DNA of 64,000 nt from Novakomyces olei (Eukaryota > Ascomycota > Novakomycetes > Novakomycetales > Novakomycetaceae), in assembly GCA_016906335.1 (NCBI GenBank), contig JADEYG010000003.1, positions 1,054,001 through 1,118,000 of the forward strand, read 5' to 3'. The stretch's first letter is position 1; every line of letters begins with the position of its first letter. Shown one piece after another: positions 10,294 to 22,205 of the stretch. Made by a program: the position numbers and the translations under genes. The notes under the pieces were generated by a model. It was not told where the DNA came from. It saw nothing but the letters and a program-made list of their open reading frames with translations, and did no database searches.

Positions 10294-12228
10294 TTGGCCC
10301 TTGTGAATTTGCCAGTTCCATATTCTACTGACTCGCTCCCGGCAATGTCGTCGACTTACTCTTCCGCATCAATGGACGGTGACGTGTACGTAATACGGCT
10401 CGCTCAGTTTATTCAGAGCAACGAACGGCGGCTTGCAGCCGTACATCACGGCCTCGGCGAGTCGGCTCGACTCCGCAGTGGCGTAGAAGCTTACATGTCG
10501 CTTCCATTCAGTATAAATGGCGGTTCTAGGGCTGTTCGAGCTGTTACGCTCCACTTGACGCCTCATCACCTGTACTACTTGCTCGACCGTATGGAAAACT
10601 TGGGTGCGAACGTGGGTCCGCTCGACGTACGGTGCCGCACTGAAGATGGTGCCAGCATCGACTCTGAGCATTACCCTTTCCCCTCCGGCGATTATACTGC
10701 CAACAATAATAATTCTGCCAGCAACAATAGTATAAACAATAGCAATAATGGCACGAATACTGCTGGTCATCTTACAGACGGAGCCAATTACGTCTCCTTC
10801 CTACACGGCCGACAGCATTTACCGGACAGCAGTGACGGGGCTTCGATAAGGAGTGTTACTAGTGTGCAAAGCGCACTGTCAGGCATTTCTTCCGTGTGGT
10901 CTCGAATGACAATGTCCGCTGCCAGTCTGGAAGCAAGACGCGCAAGTGCCGTACTCAACTTGAAGTACCTGCTGTCTGCATTCACTAAACTGCCCTCGCT
11001 GCGTGTAGCCCCAGACTCAAGGGCCCCTGTAATAGAGGGCTATGAGGAGTTCCCCTTTGAAACAGCAGTGCCCCTCGTTATCTTTAAAAACCTGAGTAGC
11101 CTCGAGATTAGCGAGTACTCTATCAGATCGTTTACCGGGTGGGATATTGTCGCTAAGCAGCTGCGGTCTCTTGTTGTGCGGCACGCTCACTGCAATCTCA
11201 GCGAGGTGCTGCTCGCTGAGGATTCAAGCGACGAAAGCCAGAGACGTCGTCATCGAAGTGCAAGGCACTCGGAGGCGAATACAGTGTCAAACGCACATTC
11301 GCATTCAACTACGAGCTTGAGCACTGCCTCCTCGTCATTTACACGCACAAAATGCCGCTCAGGACCAGGGCTGAAACGTGTTAATACCAATGGGTCTTAT
11401 AGTTCTGCTAGCAGTACACAGACTCACACCCGGAGCCGCAGTCGGAGTGGGAGCAAAAGTCCGCCGGGCGATCCTGGAACAGATGAGAATAAGACGGACA
11501 GGTGGAGGTTTTTGCAGTACTTGGCTGTCCCATCGAACGGCATTTCTAGAGTCAGCAGCGAGTGTATGGCTGCTGTATCTGCCTCGTTGTTATCATTCAA
11601 TCTGTCCCACAACCTGCTCACTGCTATTCCCTCAAGCCTGGGCATTTTAAGCCGACTGCAGTCGCTTAATATCGGGTACAATAAATTGACAGACTTGAAC
11701 TTTTCCTCGGCAGAGGGCAGCAACGGCAGGTTTGGTATTGAACTGCCCGAGTTACGTACACTTGTTTTGAGAGGCAATTGCCTACATTCGCTCGTGGGGG
11801 TCGATAGGTTCCCTCTACTTGAACGACTAGACGTCCGCGACAATCTACTGCCTGAACCGCTGGCGCTGGCGCCCGCGGCCAGTGCAAAGCTGCCCAGACT
11901 ACGGCAAATTTGGGTACAGGGCAATCCCTTTTGCCGGACTCACTCGTCGGCTTTTAGAGTAGCAATTTTCAATTTGTTCCGTGATACTCGGGGGACACAT
12001 GTTGCCCAGTCAGGGGTGGATATTGTCCTCGACGATTCGCCGCCCGGTATTCTAGAGAGAAGAAGCCTCGTTGAGCTGTGCAATGTCAATCTTGCCCTCG
12101 ATTCTAGAATCGAGTCTGTTCGGGAGAACACTTTTGAGACCGTTGTCGGCCGACGCAGTGAGACTGTGCAAGGCCGTAAGGTACACGGCGGAGCTGCTCG
12201 CCGTGTCGTTGAGTTGGACTCGACTTGA
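10294..12228 (+). CDS. Leucine-rich repeat protein, STK11IP (LIP1)-like
   Basis: A single exon encodes 644 aa. The N-terminal half has the pattern of fungal proteins annotated as leucine-rich-repeat/STK11-interacting proteins. It includes a segment around residues 250-300 with Phe-Pro-Phe-Glu-Thr-Ala-Val-Pro-Leu followed by Leu-Ser-Ser-Leu-Glu-Ile. The C-terminal half (about residues 420-560) holds five or so LRR units such as LLSFNLSHNLLTAIPSSLG and LQSLNIGYNKLTDL, then a terminal cap ending with GNPF and a Phe-Asn-Leu-Phe-Arg motif. Between them are Asn- and Ser-rich linkers (Asn run near residue 135-155; Ser/Arg/Thr run near 330-390). LRRs are protein-binding surfaces. The animal relative binds the LKB1 kinase, but no function is shown here. 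An alternative start is at 10345 (Met-Ser-Ser-Thr). Confidence 0.78.
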   Translation: MALVNLPVPYSTDSLPAMSSTYSSASMDGDVYVIRLAQFIQSNERRLAAVHHGLGESARLRSGVEAYMSLPFSINGGSRAVRAVTLHLTPHHLYYLLDRMENLGANVGPLDVRCRTEDGASIDSEHYPFPSGDYTANNNNSASNNSINNSNNGTNTAGHLTDGANYVSFLHGRQHLPDSSDGASIRSVTSVQSALSGISSVWSRMTMSAASLEARRASAVLNLKYLLSAFTKLPSLRVAPDSRAPVIEGYEEFPFETAVPLVIFKNLSSLEISEYSIRSFTGWDIVAKQLRSLVVRHAHCNLSEVLLAEDSSDESQRRRHRSARHSEANTVSNAHSHSTTSLSTASSSFTRTKCRSGPGLKRVNTNGSYSSASSTQTHTRSRSRSGSKSPPGDPGTDENKTDRWRFLQYLAVPSNGISRVSSECMAAVSASLLSFNLSHNLLTAIPSSLGILSRLQSLNIGYNKLTDLNFSSAEGSNGRFGIELPELRTLVLRGNCLHSLVGVDRFPLLERLDVRDNLLPEPLALAPAASAKLPRLRQIWVQGNPFCRTHSSAFRVAIFNLFRDTRGTHVAQSGVDIVLDDSPPGILERRSLVELCNVNLALDSRIESVRENTFETVVGRRSETVQGRKVHGGAARRVVELDST

Positions 12229-12953
12229 TATATATATCTATATTTATGTATCTTTTATATTTTTGGTATATGTGGAGATATCGTTCGGTTTGACTGTCAG
12301 ATTTGCATGCTGATATGTCTAATTGTTTATACTGTTGTTCATTATGATGTTTTGCTGACTTTTTATGCTCCCCGTTTCCTCTCACTTCACGGCGAGCATT
12401 TGTACAAGTATCTATCAGTTTTGTTATGACGCCTAATGATGTTTTGCCTTTGTATTTGCATTTCTATGATTACTCCAAGTATACAGCTATGATTTTGTGG
12501 CATATTAATAATTGCAAACTCTTTGTTTATTACCAGTCTTGTGTGTATTTTAAGATTCATTGTTGATGTACGACAATACTTGCGTGTATTTTATAAGCAC
12601 TCAACAATTTACTCCCTTTCCAGTAGTACTTTGCTCGTTTAGAATGAATCTTGTACAGTGTTTGGATTGATTGATGAATAATAATAATAAATAATAAATA
12701 ATAAATAATAAATAATAAATAATAAATAATAAATAATAAATAATAAATAATAAATATAAAATATAAATTCATGATGTATGACAAATTTTTATTCACTTAT
12801 TCGTATACGAATCTAAAATATCCTACTCCGGTCTCGCAATATTCCATTCATTCATTAATCTATGATACCCCACCGAATACCATATTCCACGGATACAACA
12901 CACATTATACTAATCACTCGAATGCTTTTTCCTTTTCATATTCACATTTCTTT
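12229..12953. other. Convergent spacer between the LRR gene and the carrier gene
   Basis: About 725 nt of AT-rich 3' flanking DNA for both genes. It contains a TA run right after the LRR stop (12229-12245) and an AATAAATAAT array at 12676-12758. No gene is seen. Confidence 0.6.
12676..12758. repeat. AATAAATA-type microsatellite
   Basis: About ten copies of a 7-nt AATAATA-like unit lie between two convergent genes. They probably fall in a 3' UTR. Confidence 0.9.
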
Positions 12954-15434
12954 TCAACTTTGCTTTGCTAATTGCGGGCTGTAGTCCCCGTACTTCATGT
13001 CGAGATCAAGGAACATTTTAAGCGCATTGCGTGAGCGAATAAACGGCAATGGCGATTCATTTCTGGCTAGATGCCCAGCTGCCGTAGAGTGCAAGCGTGC
13101 TTCTGCCTCCATATGTTGTTCCGGACGCGTAGAGCCCGGCATTGGCAGTAAATCTTGTAATAATTCATATGATGCTAAAGTTACACCAAACTGAGGCGAA
13201 GAGCGAAGAACACGTGCTAAGCCGCCCTTATAGAAAGCACGGACTCCTTCTTCTTTCAAAATTGTGCGGAAAGCATGGCGGATATTGTGGTAGACTGTAT
13301 CGCCTTTTTTGGCCTTTATTTGCAACCGCGTCTTTATAACGTCCGCAGGTGTTGTCAAGTAGCTTAATAGTTAGTATTGTGCAAACAAAAGAAAGCATTA
13401 TAAAAGTATAGACATGAAAAATCATAAACTTAAACATCATAAAAGAGTTCACACTCACGCAGCAGGCATCCCGGCAATTGCACCCGCCACCAAGAGCTGG
13501 CCAATGGATAGCGAGTGGCCTGGCCGTTCATGGAACAGATCCTTTTTCAGATGCGCATAAGCAGGGAAGTATATAGACGAAAACGGGATATCTGTATGTT
13601 GTTAGTAAAGTTTTCATTTCGGTTTTATTTTTTTTCAATTTTTAATTTTGAATTTTTATCTATTTTATTTTACTCTATTTTATTATTATTATATATTTTT
13701 TGTTTATTTGTTTTCTCTCTTTTTTTTCATATTCTTCTTGCTGTCTGTCCCATCTTCTTTGCCCTTACCTCTACACAAGCAGGCTAGCGATCCCTTGTAG
13801 AGACCAACCAGCCCCATCCCCTTTACGATACTCCAAGCTGAAGCCCTTGGTAACTTTGCCGGCGCTGTCTTGGAGGCAGCAGAAGCGACAGACTCGCCAC
13901 TAGGAAGCGCATCTGATCTCAGTTGGCCACGGACTTGCAACTGGATCTTTACAACCTCCAAAGGATTTGTGACTACGACCTGGCACCCACCAGCGAGTCC
14001 ACCAGCCAGAATCTCAAAAGGCAGAGCAATAGACCCGTCGGCATGAGCAGCTTTACCCCGGACAAGATCATTTATTGTGAGTTTTATAGCCTTTTCCGGG
14101 GCAACTCCCAATAGCTGAGGCACGAGTCCACTGTAGAGACCATGAACGCCCTCGTTTCTGATCACTTTTCGAAGGCAATCAAAGCTGTTCTTGTAGAGCA
14201 ATTCGCCCACGATATTGCTGCGCTGATTTTGCATACGTGTCTTTACCAAGTCAATAGGGTAAACTGCCGTTGCCCCGATACCACCGGCAATTGCACCGAG
14301 ACCGAAATGGTGCAGACTTTCCAGCACCTGGTGCAGCCACGTGGTTGGCTCCTCTACGCGTTCCCGCAAGGAATGCTTACGCGACGCGTCGTAGGGATGA
14401 GTCACGTGCTGCGCTTCCCTCCACGTCGGATCGAGGACACGGGCAAAGTCTTCCACGTTCAGTCGGCCAGAAGGGTTTCCGAGCCCAGCGAAATGGAACA
14501 GGATCTCAATCTCCATGGGCGTAAAGAGCGAGTAGCTCGTTAGACGGGCGGCCTCATTGGCAAAGTCTGTGCGGGTAATACCATCGTCACAGTTTGCAGT
14601 GGCAGACTGCACAATCTGTGCCACCATGTCCATATTGCTCACAATATTCTGGAAAGCGCGTACAGTGGCGTAAGAAATCTTGGAGCCCTTTGTCACACTG
14701 CACACGGTTTCCAAGTTATCTAGTAGGTAGTCGCTCAACTTGTGAGCGTGAGTGCGGCGGACTATACGCGCAAACTCGCCCGGCTCAATGTACCCGTCTC
14801 CGTCTTTGTCAAGGTGCAGAAACGCTTGGCGGACTCTTTCGCCCTGCAGACCCCGTAGCATTTGTGCAAACTGGTTATAGCTCAGCTTGTGCCGTACTTT
14901 GCCGCCCGCGTAAAGGCTTATCCAGGGTGTTTTCCAGTTGAAAGGAGGCAACCCGTCCTTGCCCTGGTCGCGTGGGCGGTACAGCTCCAGAGTACGTGTG
15001 AACTCGTCAAACGAGATATCGCCATCGCCGTCCGCATCAAAAAGGCGAAAGGCGATCTGGTACTCAGAGTCAGGGCGGGCGAGCATACTGTGGAAGAGCT
15101 GCCAGTCCTCGAGGGAAACAAGGCCGTCGTGGTTCGCATCTGCCACTTCAAACAAGAACCCGAATTGCGCTCGAGGGATCTTGTGGTAGTCGTTCTCCGC
15201 CGGCGCTACTGCGTCAATAAACCCTTCACGGTCGAGGAAACGGGTGCCGCTGTGCAGCACTTGAGCATGCTGCTCAAAGACGTGTCGGTTCAGGGCCACT
15301 GGAGACTCAAACGCCCGTATAATATTCGTCGTTGTGTCCTTAAGCACATGCGCCACTGTATGATCAGAGGGTTGAACAGACGGGTCCAGTGTGTCTGGCG
15401 GTGCTGCGTCTTTTGAAACTGCCATTGGCGCCAT
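12954..15434 (-). CDS. AGC1: Mitochondrial aspartate/glutamate carrier with EF-hands
   Basis: Three exons: 15434-13769, 13591-13459 and 13362-12954 (735 aa). The N-terminal half carries EF-hand loops, with [26 protein letters not shown] and [13 protein letters not shown] the clearest. The C-terminal half is a mitochondrial carrier domain with three signature repeats: [22 protein letters not shown] and, across the last join, [11 protein letters not shown]. The family exchanges mitochondrial aspartate for cytosolic glutamate plus a proton, feeding the malate-aspartate shuttle at the inner membrane. The animal forms are calcium-regulated through the EF-hands. Introns begin GTAAGG and GTGAGT, and both have TACTAAC branch sites. 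Start codon: two near methionines (15434 and 15425) are possible. Confidence 0.92.
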
Positions 15435-16494
15435 TGCGAGTCCGGCTGGCCGTACGGAAATGTGCAGAGTGGAGGGGGAGGACGTGCTCTGGAGTATATA
15501 TTTTTGTCTCCTACGACTGTGCCTGTATATATTATATAATGTTGCTCATCGTACTTGTAATCAATCAATTAATAATAATAATAATAATAATAATGATCAA
15601 AAATCATACACCAACACTACTCGTGTGTGGTGGGACCTTGAAACAAGTACTTATTCCAAGTATTTAATTCAGAAATAAGTACCTGTAACAAGTACTGCGT
15701 GCTGTCTAATCTCATCTGCTCACGGTTGATTTGTCATTTGTAGTCGTTTGTTTGCCGGTAATTTTCATTATAATGCATTGCTGTGTAATACTATAATCGA
15801 ATGCACGCCATCGTCCGCGGTACATTGGTCAGACCACCGTCTGCGCCCTCTCATAATTGTGCAACTAGTGCATGTATACTTTTCAGTGATGAATCAATTT
15901 ACCGTCTAATTGCCGTAACTGCGGTTAGTTACTAGTGCTGCTGGCTGGGTTTACTTGCTAATACTAATGTGGTTAGGACGTAAGGAAATGGATAAAACGG
16001 GATGTTTGAGTCTACCCTGTTTTACAGTGCGTATTCTGAGACTGCGCATTCTGAAATTGAGACTGTACAAAACAGGTTCTTTAATTAGTTTACAGAATCA
16101 CTACACAATACAGTACTCTGTGACCCACGCATCAGAGGATTTTTCAGAGGTTTTTATACCAACAAACACGCAACCCGATAAACGGCCAGAGGCAAAATGC
16201 GGGGAACATCCCGCTCGAATGGATCTCTATAAAAATAAATATATTGGGAGGGATAATAGGATTTTCGCCATGCTCACCACGAGGCGATAATGATTTAGTC
16301 TCGCTTCAGTTTGGAGATAATCCGGCCATGGTTTAGCTTCTGTGTCTGTACTTGAAATGTAGGGGAAGCAAAGTTGCTGCTCATACGGCGCTTAAATACG
16401 TCAATTGCTTGTATCTCATGCAATACTGAATAATTAAACTGAATGATCATAAATACGGACTCGAGACAGTCGCGCGCACATAATGACGCGCCAA
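15435..16494. other. Spacer upstream of AGC1 and downstream of ERS1
   Basis: The region contains an AAT trinucleotide run at about 15571-15595 and AT-rich DNA. A 111-residue open frame at 15955-16290 has no recognisable features. This is probably the AGC1 promoter plus the ERS1 3' flank. Confidence 0.5.
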
Positions 16495-17690
16495 TTACCG
16501 ACTCTGATAGTAATCAGTCCATATTTGTCCTACAATCAAACTCGTAAACGTACAAAAATCCACGCATACACCACACGGCAAATAGTGGATACCACAGACT
16601 ACTATATCAATGTACAAGTCGCTTCCATAAAATTGGCGCAAAAGCCAACCCGCTCTATCTACATCTACAAACACCGAGTCCGCCCGACTAGGTTCGATGA
16701 CGATTGTAAATAATATGCTGGGCAATGAATACCTACAAATCATAAGCGTCTGCTTGCTTTCCAATTTAAACCTGAGAAAAAAAATAAAATAAAAAAACTT
16801 ACTCCATCAAAGCCCAGCGATACCAAACCTAGACCACTACTCGTTAGCTTTGGCACTTGCGATTAACCTACAATTTCACAGGGTTCCCCATGGCTGCTCG
16901 CACAGACCCTACAATATACGCGTCCACGCATAATTGAATCATGGATAAAACGCCGCCCGCAATATCCTAATGTAAGCATTTCAGCCAAATGGCCAGCGCT
17001 CCTTGACGAAAGCGCTGCTACAAACCCAGTACCAGCAAAATATTGTGCAGCGACCACCCGTGTGTAGAGCGCCTTCTCGCGTTGTATACGACTTGGGACG
17101 ACATCTTTGGCACTGTGACCAGCAGCTTCACCACACTGAGCGCGTAGACAAAATCAAGAGTCTGTATGAGGCCGACAGTCAGCTGTACGAGCCAGATCAT
17201 CACGGTCAAGTACAGGACACAGCCAAAGATGAACCAGCGGGCAAACGAGGAGACCCGCTGGCCAATAGGATCGCGAGCGTACCCCATACAATACGCCTGG
17301 AGAACTTGAAGGGTCAGGCTCGCTGAACCGCCAGCGGCAAATAGGATATCGCTCAAATGAACGACGGAGCCGGGTGGTGTCCCGTACCGCGATTTGAACT
17401 CTTGTTTTACCAACGGTACCGATACTAACGCGACGTTGTATAATGTATAGCAAGCAAACCCGGTCCACTGCACGGTTAGACATTTGGAGACAGGCAATCT
17501 TACATTGAGCCACAAGAAGTCCATGCTGAGCCCCTCCACTGATTTATGTTTCCTGTTGATTAGACGAAGACCCGGAGCGCAATACTTGCCAGTGAAGATG
17601 CGCCTGCGGAAGGAATGACAGCGACCAGCACGTGAAGTATGACCAGCCAAGGATCTGTGATACTGTCCATGCTACCGCATGCTCAGCCAT
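16495..17690 (-). CDS. ERS1: Cystinosin/ERS1-type PQ-loop transporter, six exons
   Basis: Proposed exons: 17690-17590, 17552-17504, 17467-17033, 16966-16872, 16836-16803 and 16749-16495 (322 aa). The family is a proton-coupled cystine exporter of lysosomes/vacuoles with seven membrane helices and two PQ-loops. Joined exons restore the first PQ-loop (WSLSFLPQ, then LHWKHKSVEGLS, then DFLWLNWTGF) and the second (RRRSTHGWSLHNILL, then DIAGGVLSMIQL, then GNPVKFGLGLV). Intron 1 (37 nt) needs a GC-AG boundary (TG|GCAAGT...CAACAG). Intron 2 is 36 nt and intron 4 is 35 nt with GCTAAC near its end. Exon 5 is only 34 nt. The last ~75 residues beyond the family's usual end look non-homologous, so the true 3' end or a further intron is uncertain. 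Confidence 0.82.
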
Positions 17691-18505
17691 GCAGTCTTGC
17701 AGTCTTATAATTACGGTCTTTTAATTGCAGTCTTTTAATTGCAGTCTTTTAATTGCAGTCTTTTGTTTGGAGACTGACTGTGCTTATCTGCCTATTAAAA
17801 CAAGGATAATCGCGGTGAAAGTATCGTCATATACAAAGGCGTCTAGCGCAGAACGGCTATACCACCCGAGCGCGATAAGCACTGGTGTTGGAGCGCCAAG
17901 TTTTTGGGACCAATATTTAATTAGTGAGAGCAAAAGACCAAAGCTTCTGCTGCTACAAACGGTAATTGGAGCAGGAGCTCACTGTATAATGAAGGCGCTA
18001 CTGTTTGAATCACTTGAATCACAATCAGAGGTTCAGTACAATACTACTCATACTTGATCATCTATATCTCCATATTGAGAGCATAATCAATAATATACAT
18101 AATTAATCGTCAATCCATATTCTATTCTGTGTGTAGTTTATGTTAAATCGATGGTTTAATGTCGATAACTCCCAACAAGATTTCTCTCCCGTAATATTGT
18201 GGTTATTTAGTGTAATTCTTCAGTGTAACTCGGTATTAGTATTATTCAGTATTAGTCAGTGTAATTCAATGTTATTGAGTGTTTTTATTGCAGTGTACAA
18301 CTTTTGAGCAAAGAATTATGAGAATGCACGTTTGTAAAGTACTCGCGAAAAAGGCCTTTACAACAAAATGACGTGCTGCCGTAACAGCTGAGCGCGTAAC
18401 TCAGGCTTTAAAGTGGCCACTGCGCCAACGCGGTAGCCTTTGTACAACACGTCTTTGCTTTATTGATCGAGTCTCTCGCTGCCAAAGCCAGCATTTGACT
18501 GGGCA
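17691..18505. other. Divergent promoter between ERS1 and NTO1
   Basis: About 815 nt. Besides the 14-nt repeat it holds degenerate AGTGTAATT-type repeats at about 18200-18285. An open frame of 110 codons (17725-18057) overlaps the repeat and has no family features. Confidence 0.5.
17692..17765. repeat. CTTTTAATTGCAGT 14-nt tandem repeat
   Basis: Three to four near-perfect copies lie directly upstream of the ERS1 start, with degenerate copies at the edges. They lie in the ERS1-NTO1 divergent promoter. Confidence 0.8.
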
Positions 18506-21163
18506 GTGAGTGAGTCGCAGCTTGCACTTTACACAGTACCGTCGCTGTCGCCGTCTTTTGCTATGGGCAACGCTCCAGATCAATCAGAGCTGCGGTGCTC
18601 TGCAGGCAAAAACGGATCTGTCCACCGCTCGGCTGAGCAGCCGCTGGAGCCGCTGGAGCCGATTGTCTTGGACAAACCTCGCGAGGAGTATTCTTTCTAC
18701 GATTTCCACCCTACATTAGACGTCGCAGAGCGACTGCCTATCAGGCGTATAGGCGTGGAAGTGGTGCAGCCAAGCGCAGCAGTAAGCGCGGGCAGCAATG
18801 CCGTCACTGACCATTGCGAGGCGAATGGACAAGGCGATAATAATCGGCCACCAGAGTGCGAAGGCAAGGCTCGTGGCTACAGCGATCAGGACGATAACGA
18901 GGACGATCTGATTGTACCGCCTGGAATGCGCAAACGTCAGCGGCTTGCGGATGGAAAAGTGGGAAAACGGCCGCGGCAGTTTCGGCATACGGTTCGAGAT
19001 GGGTACGTAATCGCGAATCTGCCTCGTACTGAAGTTCACGAGATTGCTGCCGCTCAAAGGCATTCCAGGGCAGTCCTGTCTACTGTAAACTATGCAGAAT
19101 ACGGGTTTCTGACCCCGAAACCTTTTGTACAGGGCGAAACGCTGTCTCGGCCTCTGCCACCAGCTGCTACTCAAGTCCAGGCAGAGTATGATATGGATGA
19201 GCAGGACAGCGCTTGGCTGCGCGAGTACAATCTACACCGGAAAAAAACGCAAGGCGATCAAATATCACCCGAATTGTTTGAAATAGTACTCACCTGTATC
19301 GAACGCGAATGGACAGAGCTACAAAAGAGAATCCCACGCAGGCAAATTGAAGAAAACGAAGATTCCAAGTGTGCTGTGTGCGACATTGCCGAGTGCACTA
19401 ACGACAATGCTATTGTTTTTTGCGATGGATGCAATCTCGCTGTACATCAGGAATGTTATGGAGTGCCATATATCCCAGAAGGTCAATGGCTATGCCGGAA
19501 ATGCTTTATATCCCCGTCCTCTCCTGTTTCCTGCATCTTTTGCCCAAACACTGGAGGCGCGTTTAAGCAGACCACAGAAGGTCAGTGGGCGCATATGCTT
19601 TGTGCAATGTTTATCACCGAACTTTCCGTGGGGAATCCTACGTACTTGGAGCCAATTGAGAACGTGGCAAAGATTCCCCCTCAACGGTGGAAGCTGGTAA
19701 GACAGTCGCTGCAACTATAACAACATTTATTTGTTTATTCATTTATTCATGTTAGTCTATCATTTGCATTATTTTAAATATTCATATTGCTGTTTATATT
19801 CATATTGCTGTTTATATCATATTGCTGTTTATATCATATTGCTGTTTATATCATATTGCTGTTTATATTTTACTTTGTTCCTTCTTTGTTTCTTCTTCTA
19901 ATAGTCTAGATTTGCTACATTTGCCGAGTACCCGGTGGCGCATGTATCCAATGCACAAATCGTTCATGTTTCACTGCTCTCCATGTAACGTGCGCCCGTC
20001 GAGCAGGGCTAATGCTGACAATGCACTCGCATTCCCCCAATTATGACACGAAAGACTATTCCGTTTACTGTGATCGCCACTGCCCGCCTGCTTGGAGGCA
20101 TGAGCATAATGTCAGCTCAAGTGTACGTGAGGCACAGGCGTACTATGCCCGTAACGCGCATACCTTTTATATTCCTAGGCCATTACTACACACAACGGTC
20201 AATGGCGCAACTGCCACTGCTGCTATAAGGGCCAGTAATAATGGCCGATTAAGGATCAGTGTTGTCAAAAACCGGCAGGGCCCAGTTGTCCCCCGACTCG
20301 TTGCTCAACGAGTGGAGGCAGCGATTGCCAAGATTCCACTGCACGGAGGCCGGACTGCCTTTGTGCAGGACATGTGCAAGTATTTTACACTTAAACGTGA
20401 AGCACGTAGAGGTGCTTCGCTACTGAGGAGGCTGCAGTTGGAGATTGAAGGAGCTCCGTCTCTGGAGCCAGCTCGCTGCCGAGTACAGCAGCGAGAACGG
20501 TTGGATTTTGCTCAAAAGCAATTACAATCGCTGCAATTATTGCGCGATTGTGTACAGTCTGTCAGAGACAGGGAAGCTTGTAGATTACAGGCAGCCAGGC
20601 TACGCGACCGGTTTGTGCAGCTGGCTTATTTGCCCGCTTATACCGAAGCAAATGCTTTGGTAGCAAAAGTGCGGGCGAGAATAGAGGCCAGTCCTGCACT
20701 CGCACAAGATGCAATTGTCAAATCAGAGCTAGACCAGTTGCAAGGGCAAGCCGAAGCAGGTCAGTTTCTGCACATTGAAGAACTGCAAAGCCAGCTGTAT
20801 ACTATTATTGTTTCTCTGCAAAATCGATGCGAGGGCAGTGCAAAGACACGCGCTGCCCGCCTGCAAGGTGAACTGCTGCCTTCACCCGCTGAGACGCGTA
20901 ATGATGATGTCAAAAAGCAGCAAAGGCTGAGGGACATTTATGCAATTAAGGGGCTGTCAATGATGGAAGAGGAATGGCCCGGAGAGTCTGTGAGGGCCAT
21001 GTCGCCCTTGTCTAGTATTGCCTCGGAAGATGCAGCGGAGTATGAGCAAATGTACTTGCAAGACTCCGAGTCGGAGGCTGATAGTCGATCTGGACCAGCA
21101 GCGAAGGATAAAGGCCGCGCAGCAGGTCGTTCTGGGAAATGGCGGCGCCGGAAAAGGCCGTGA
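18506..21163 (+). CDS. NTO1: NuA3 histone acetyltransferase subunit with PHD fingers (BRPF/Nto1 family)
   Basis: Two exons: 18506-19696 and 19910-21163 (814 aa). The donor is GTAAGA and the acceptor is TCTAG after TTCTAAT; the phase is 0. The enhancer-of-polycomb-like N-terminal part is followed at about residues 289-335 by a PHD finger (CAVCDIAECTND, then CDGCNLAVHQECYGVP). Next come a zinc knuckle (CIFCP) and an extended PHD finger that is split by the intron and restored as CYICRVPGGACIQC, then RSCFTALHVTCARRAG and YCDRHCPP. In yeast Nto1 binds methylated H3K4/H3K36 and scaffolds the Sas3 acetyltransferase. The C-terminus is coiled and ends in a basic tail (Lys-Trp-Arg-Arg-Arg-Lys-Arg). 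There is no bromodomain, as in yeast Nto1. The second ATG at 18563 is an alternative start. Confidence 0.92.
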
Positions 21164-22205
21164 GTGTATATAGTAGACGTTTGGCAATATAGACAAGTCA
21201 GTCGGTGAGATTATTGTTAATATTAAAAGTGAATATTGAAATTGGGAATTGATTTATGGATCTCGAATCTTAAACCGAAATTGACGTTGGCATTGGAACT
21301 GACATTAAAATTGAATATTAATTTAATTCATTTTTTGTATAGATCATTAATTCCAAATAGTGGCTAGTCATTATTTTTTTTCATATTTTCGCTTATCGTT
21401 GCGTGGGCTAGAATATAACAGTCATGAGTGCGTGGGAGGGTAGACTTTTATGAATCAATAAGAGATTTGTCGGGAACTTGCTTAATGAAGAAATAACCTG
21501 AACAGAATAAACGCCAGACTAACCCGTCCATAATCTTAGATTAAAGGCAAATATCGTAATTAAAAGTCAAGCAATAAGTATACAGCGTAGCGATGGCCAA
21601 TAGTCGAAACAGATGGCAATTGGTGAACAGGATTATTGTTAATTCGATAGAGCTATGAGGCAAGGGCGCCTTATTTATTGACTAGCTGCTAGCCTCTCAA
21701 CTCCGAACTTCCATCTTGTGTCCCTCGTTTTGCCTTGGGCCTAATGCCATCTTGCTATTAGTGCAACCTAATGCTATTCTTCTTGATTGGAGTAGAGGTT
21801 CGAAGCAACAAAGTTCGTTTAGCAATTTAAAAAAAGTAGCAAGCTAAGGCTATCTTGTCCTCTTCTTGATTTCCATCGGTGGGAATATCGTAAACTTCCG
21901 TGCATAATGCATCAAGATTGGCGACACAAGAATCACATAACACGAAGAATAGACAAAAATTGATAGACAAATAAATAAATAGAGAAGTCATATTATATAG
22001 AAAACTTCATAAATAGCGCGCTAGGATAGCGGCAGTCAATTTCAGGCTGCAATAGACCTGATCCGCTAAAACAAGTCATTCGAGTCAATTCAGAATAGAA
22101 TATAGGCTCTGGTCTACTATGTCTTTTCTACGTTTCAATGTTTAGCATTGCAAATTGCAATTAAATACAGTCTACCCCATGTATGTACATATGAACATGA
22201 TAGCT
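21164..22205. other. Convergent spacer NTO1 / Myb
   Basis: About 1 kb of AT-rich DNA between two convergent genes with no supported gene. Only weak short AT-rich repeats are present. Confidence 0.5.

Noticed and set aside
17725-18057. 110-residue frame in the ERS1-NTO1 promoter
   Set aside because: It starts in a tandem repeat and has no family features.
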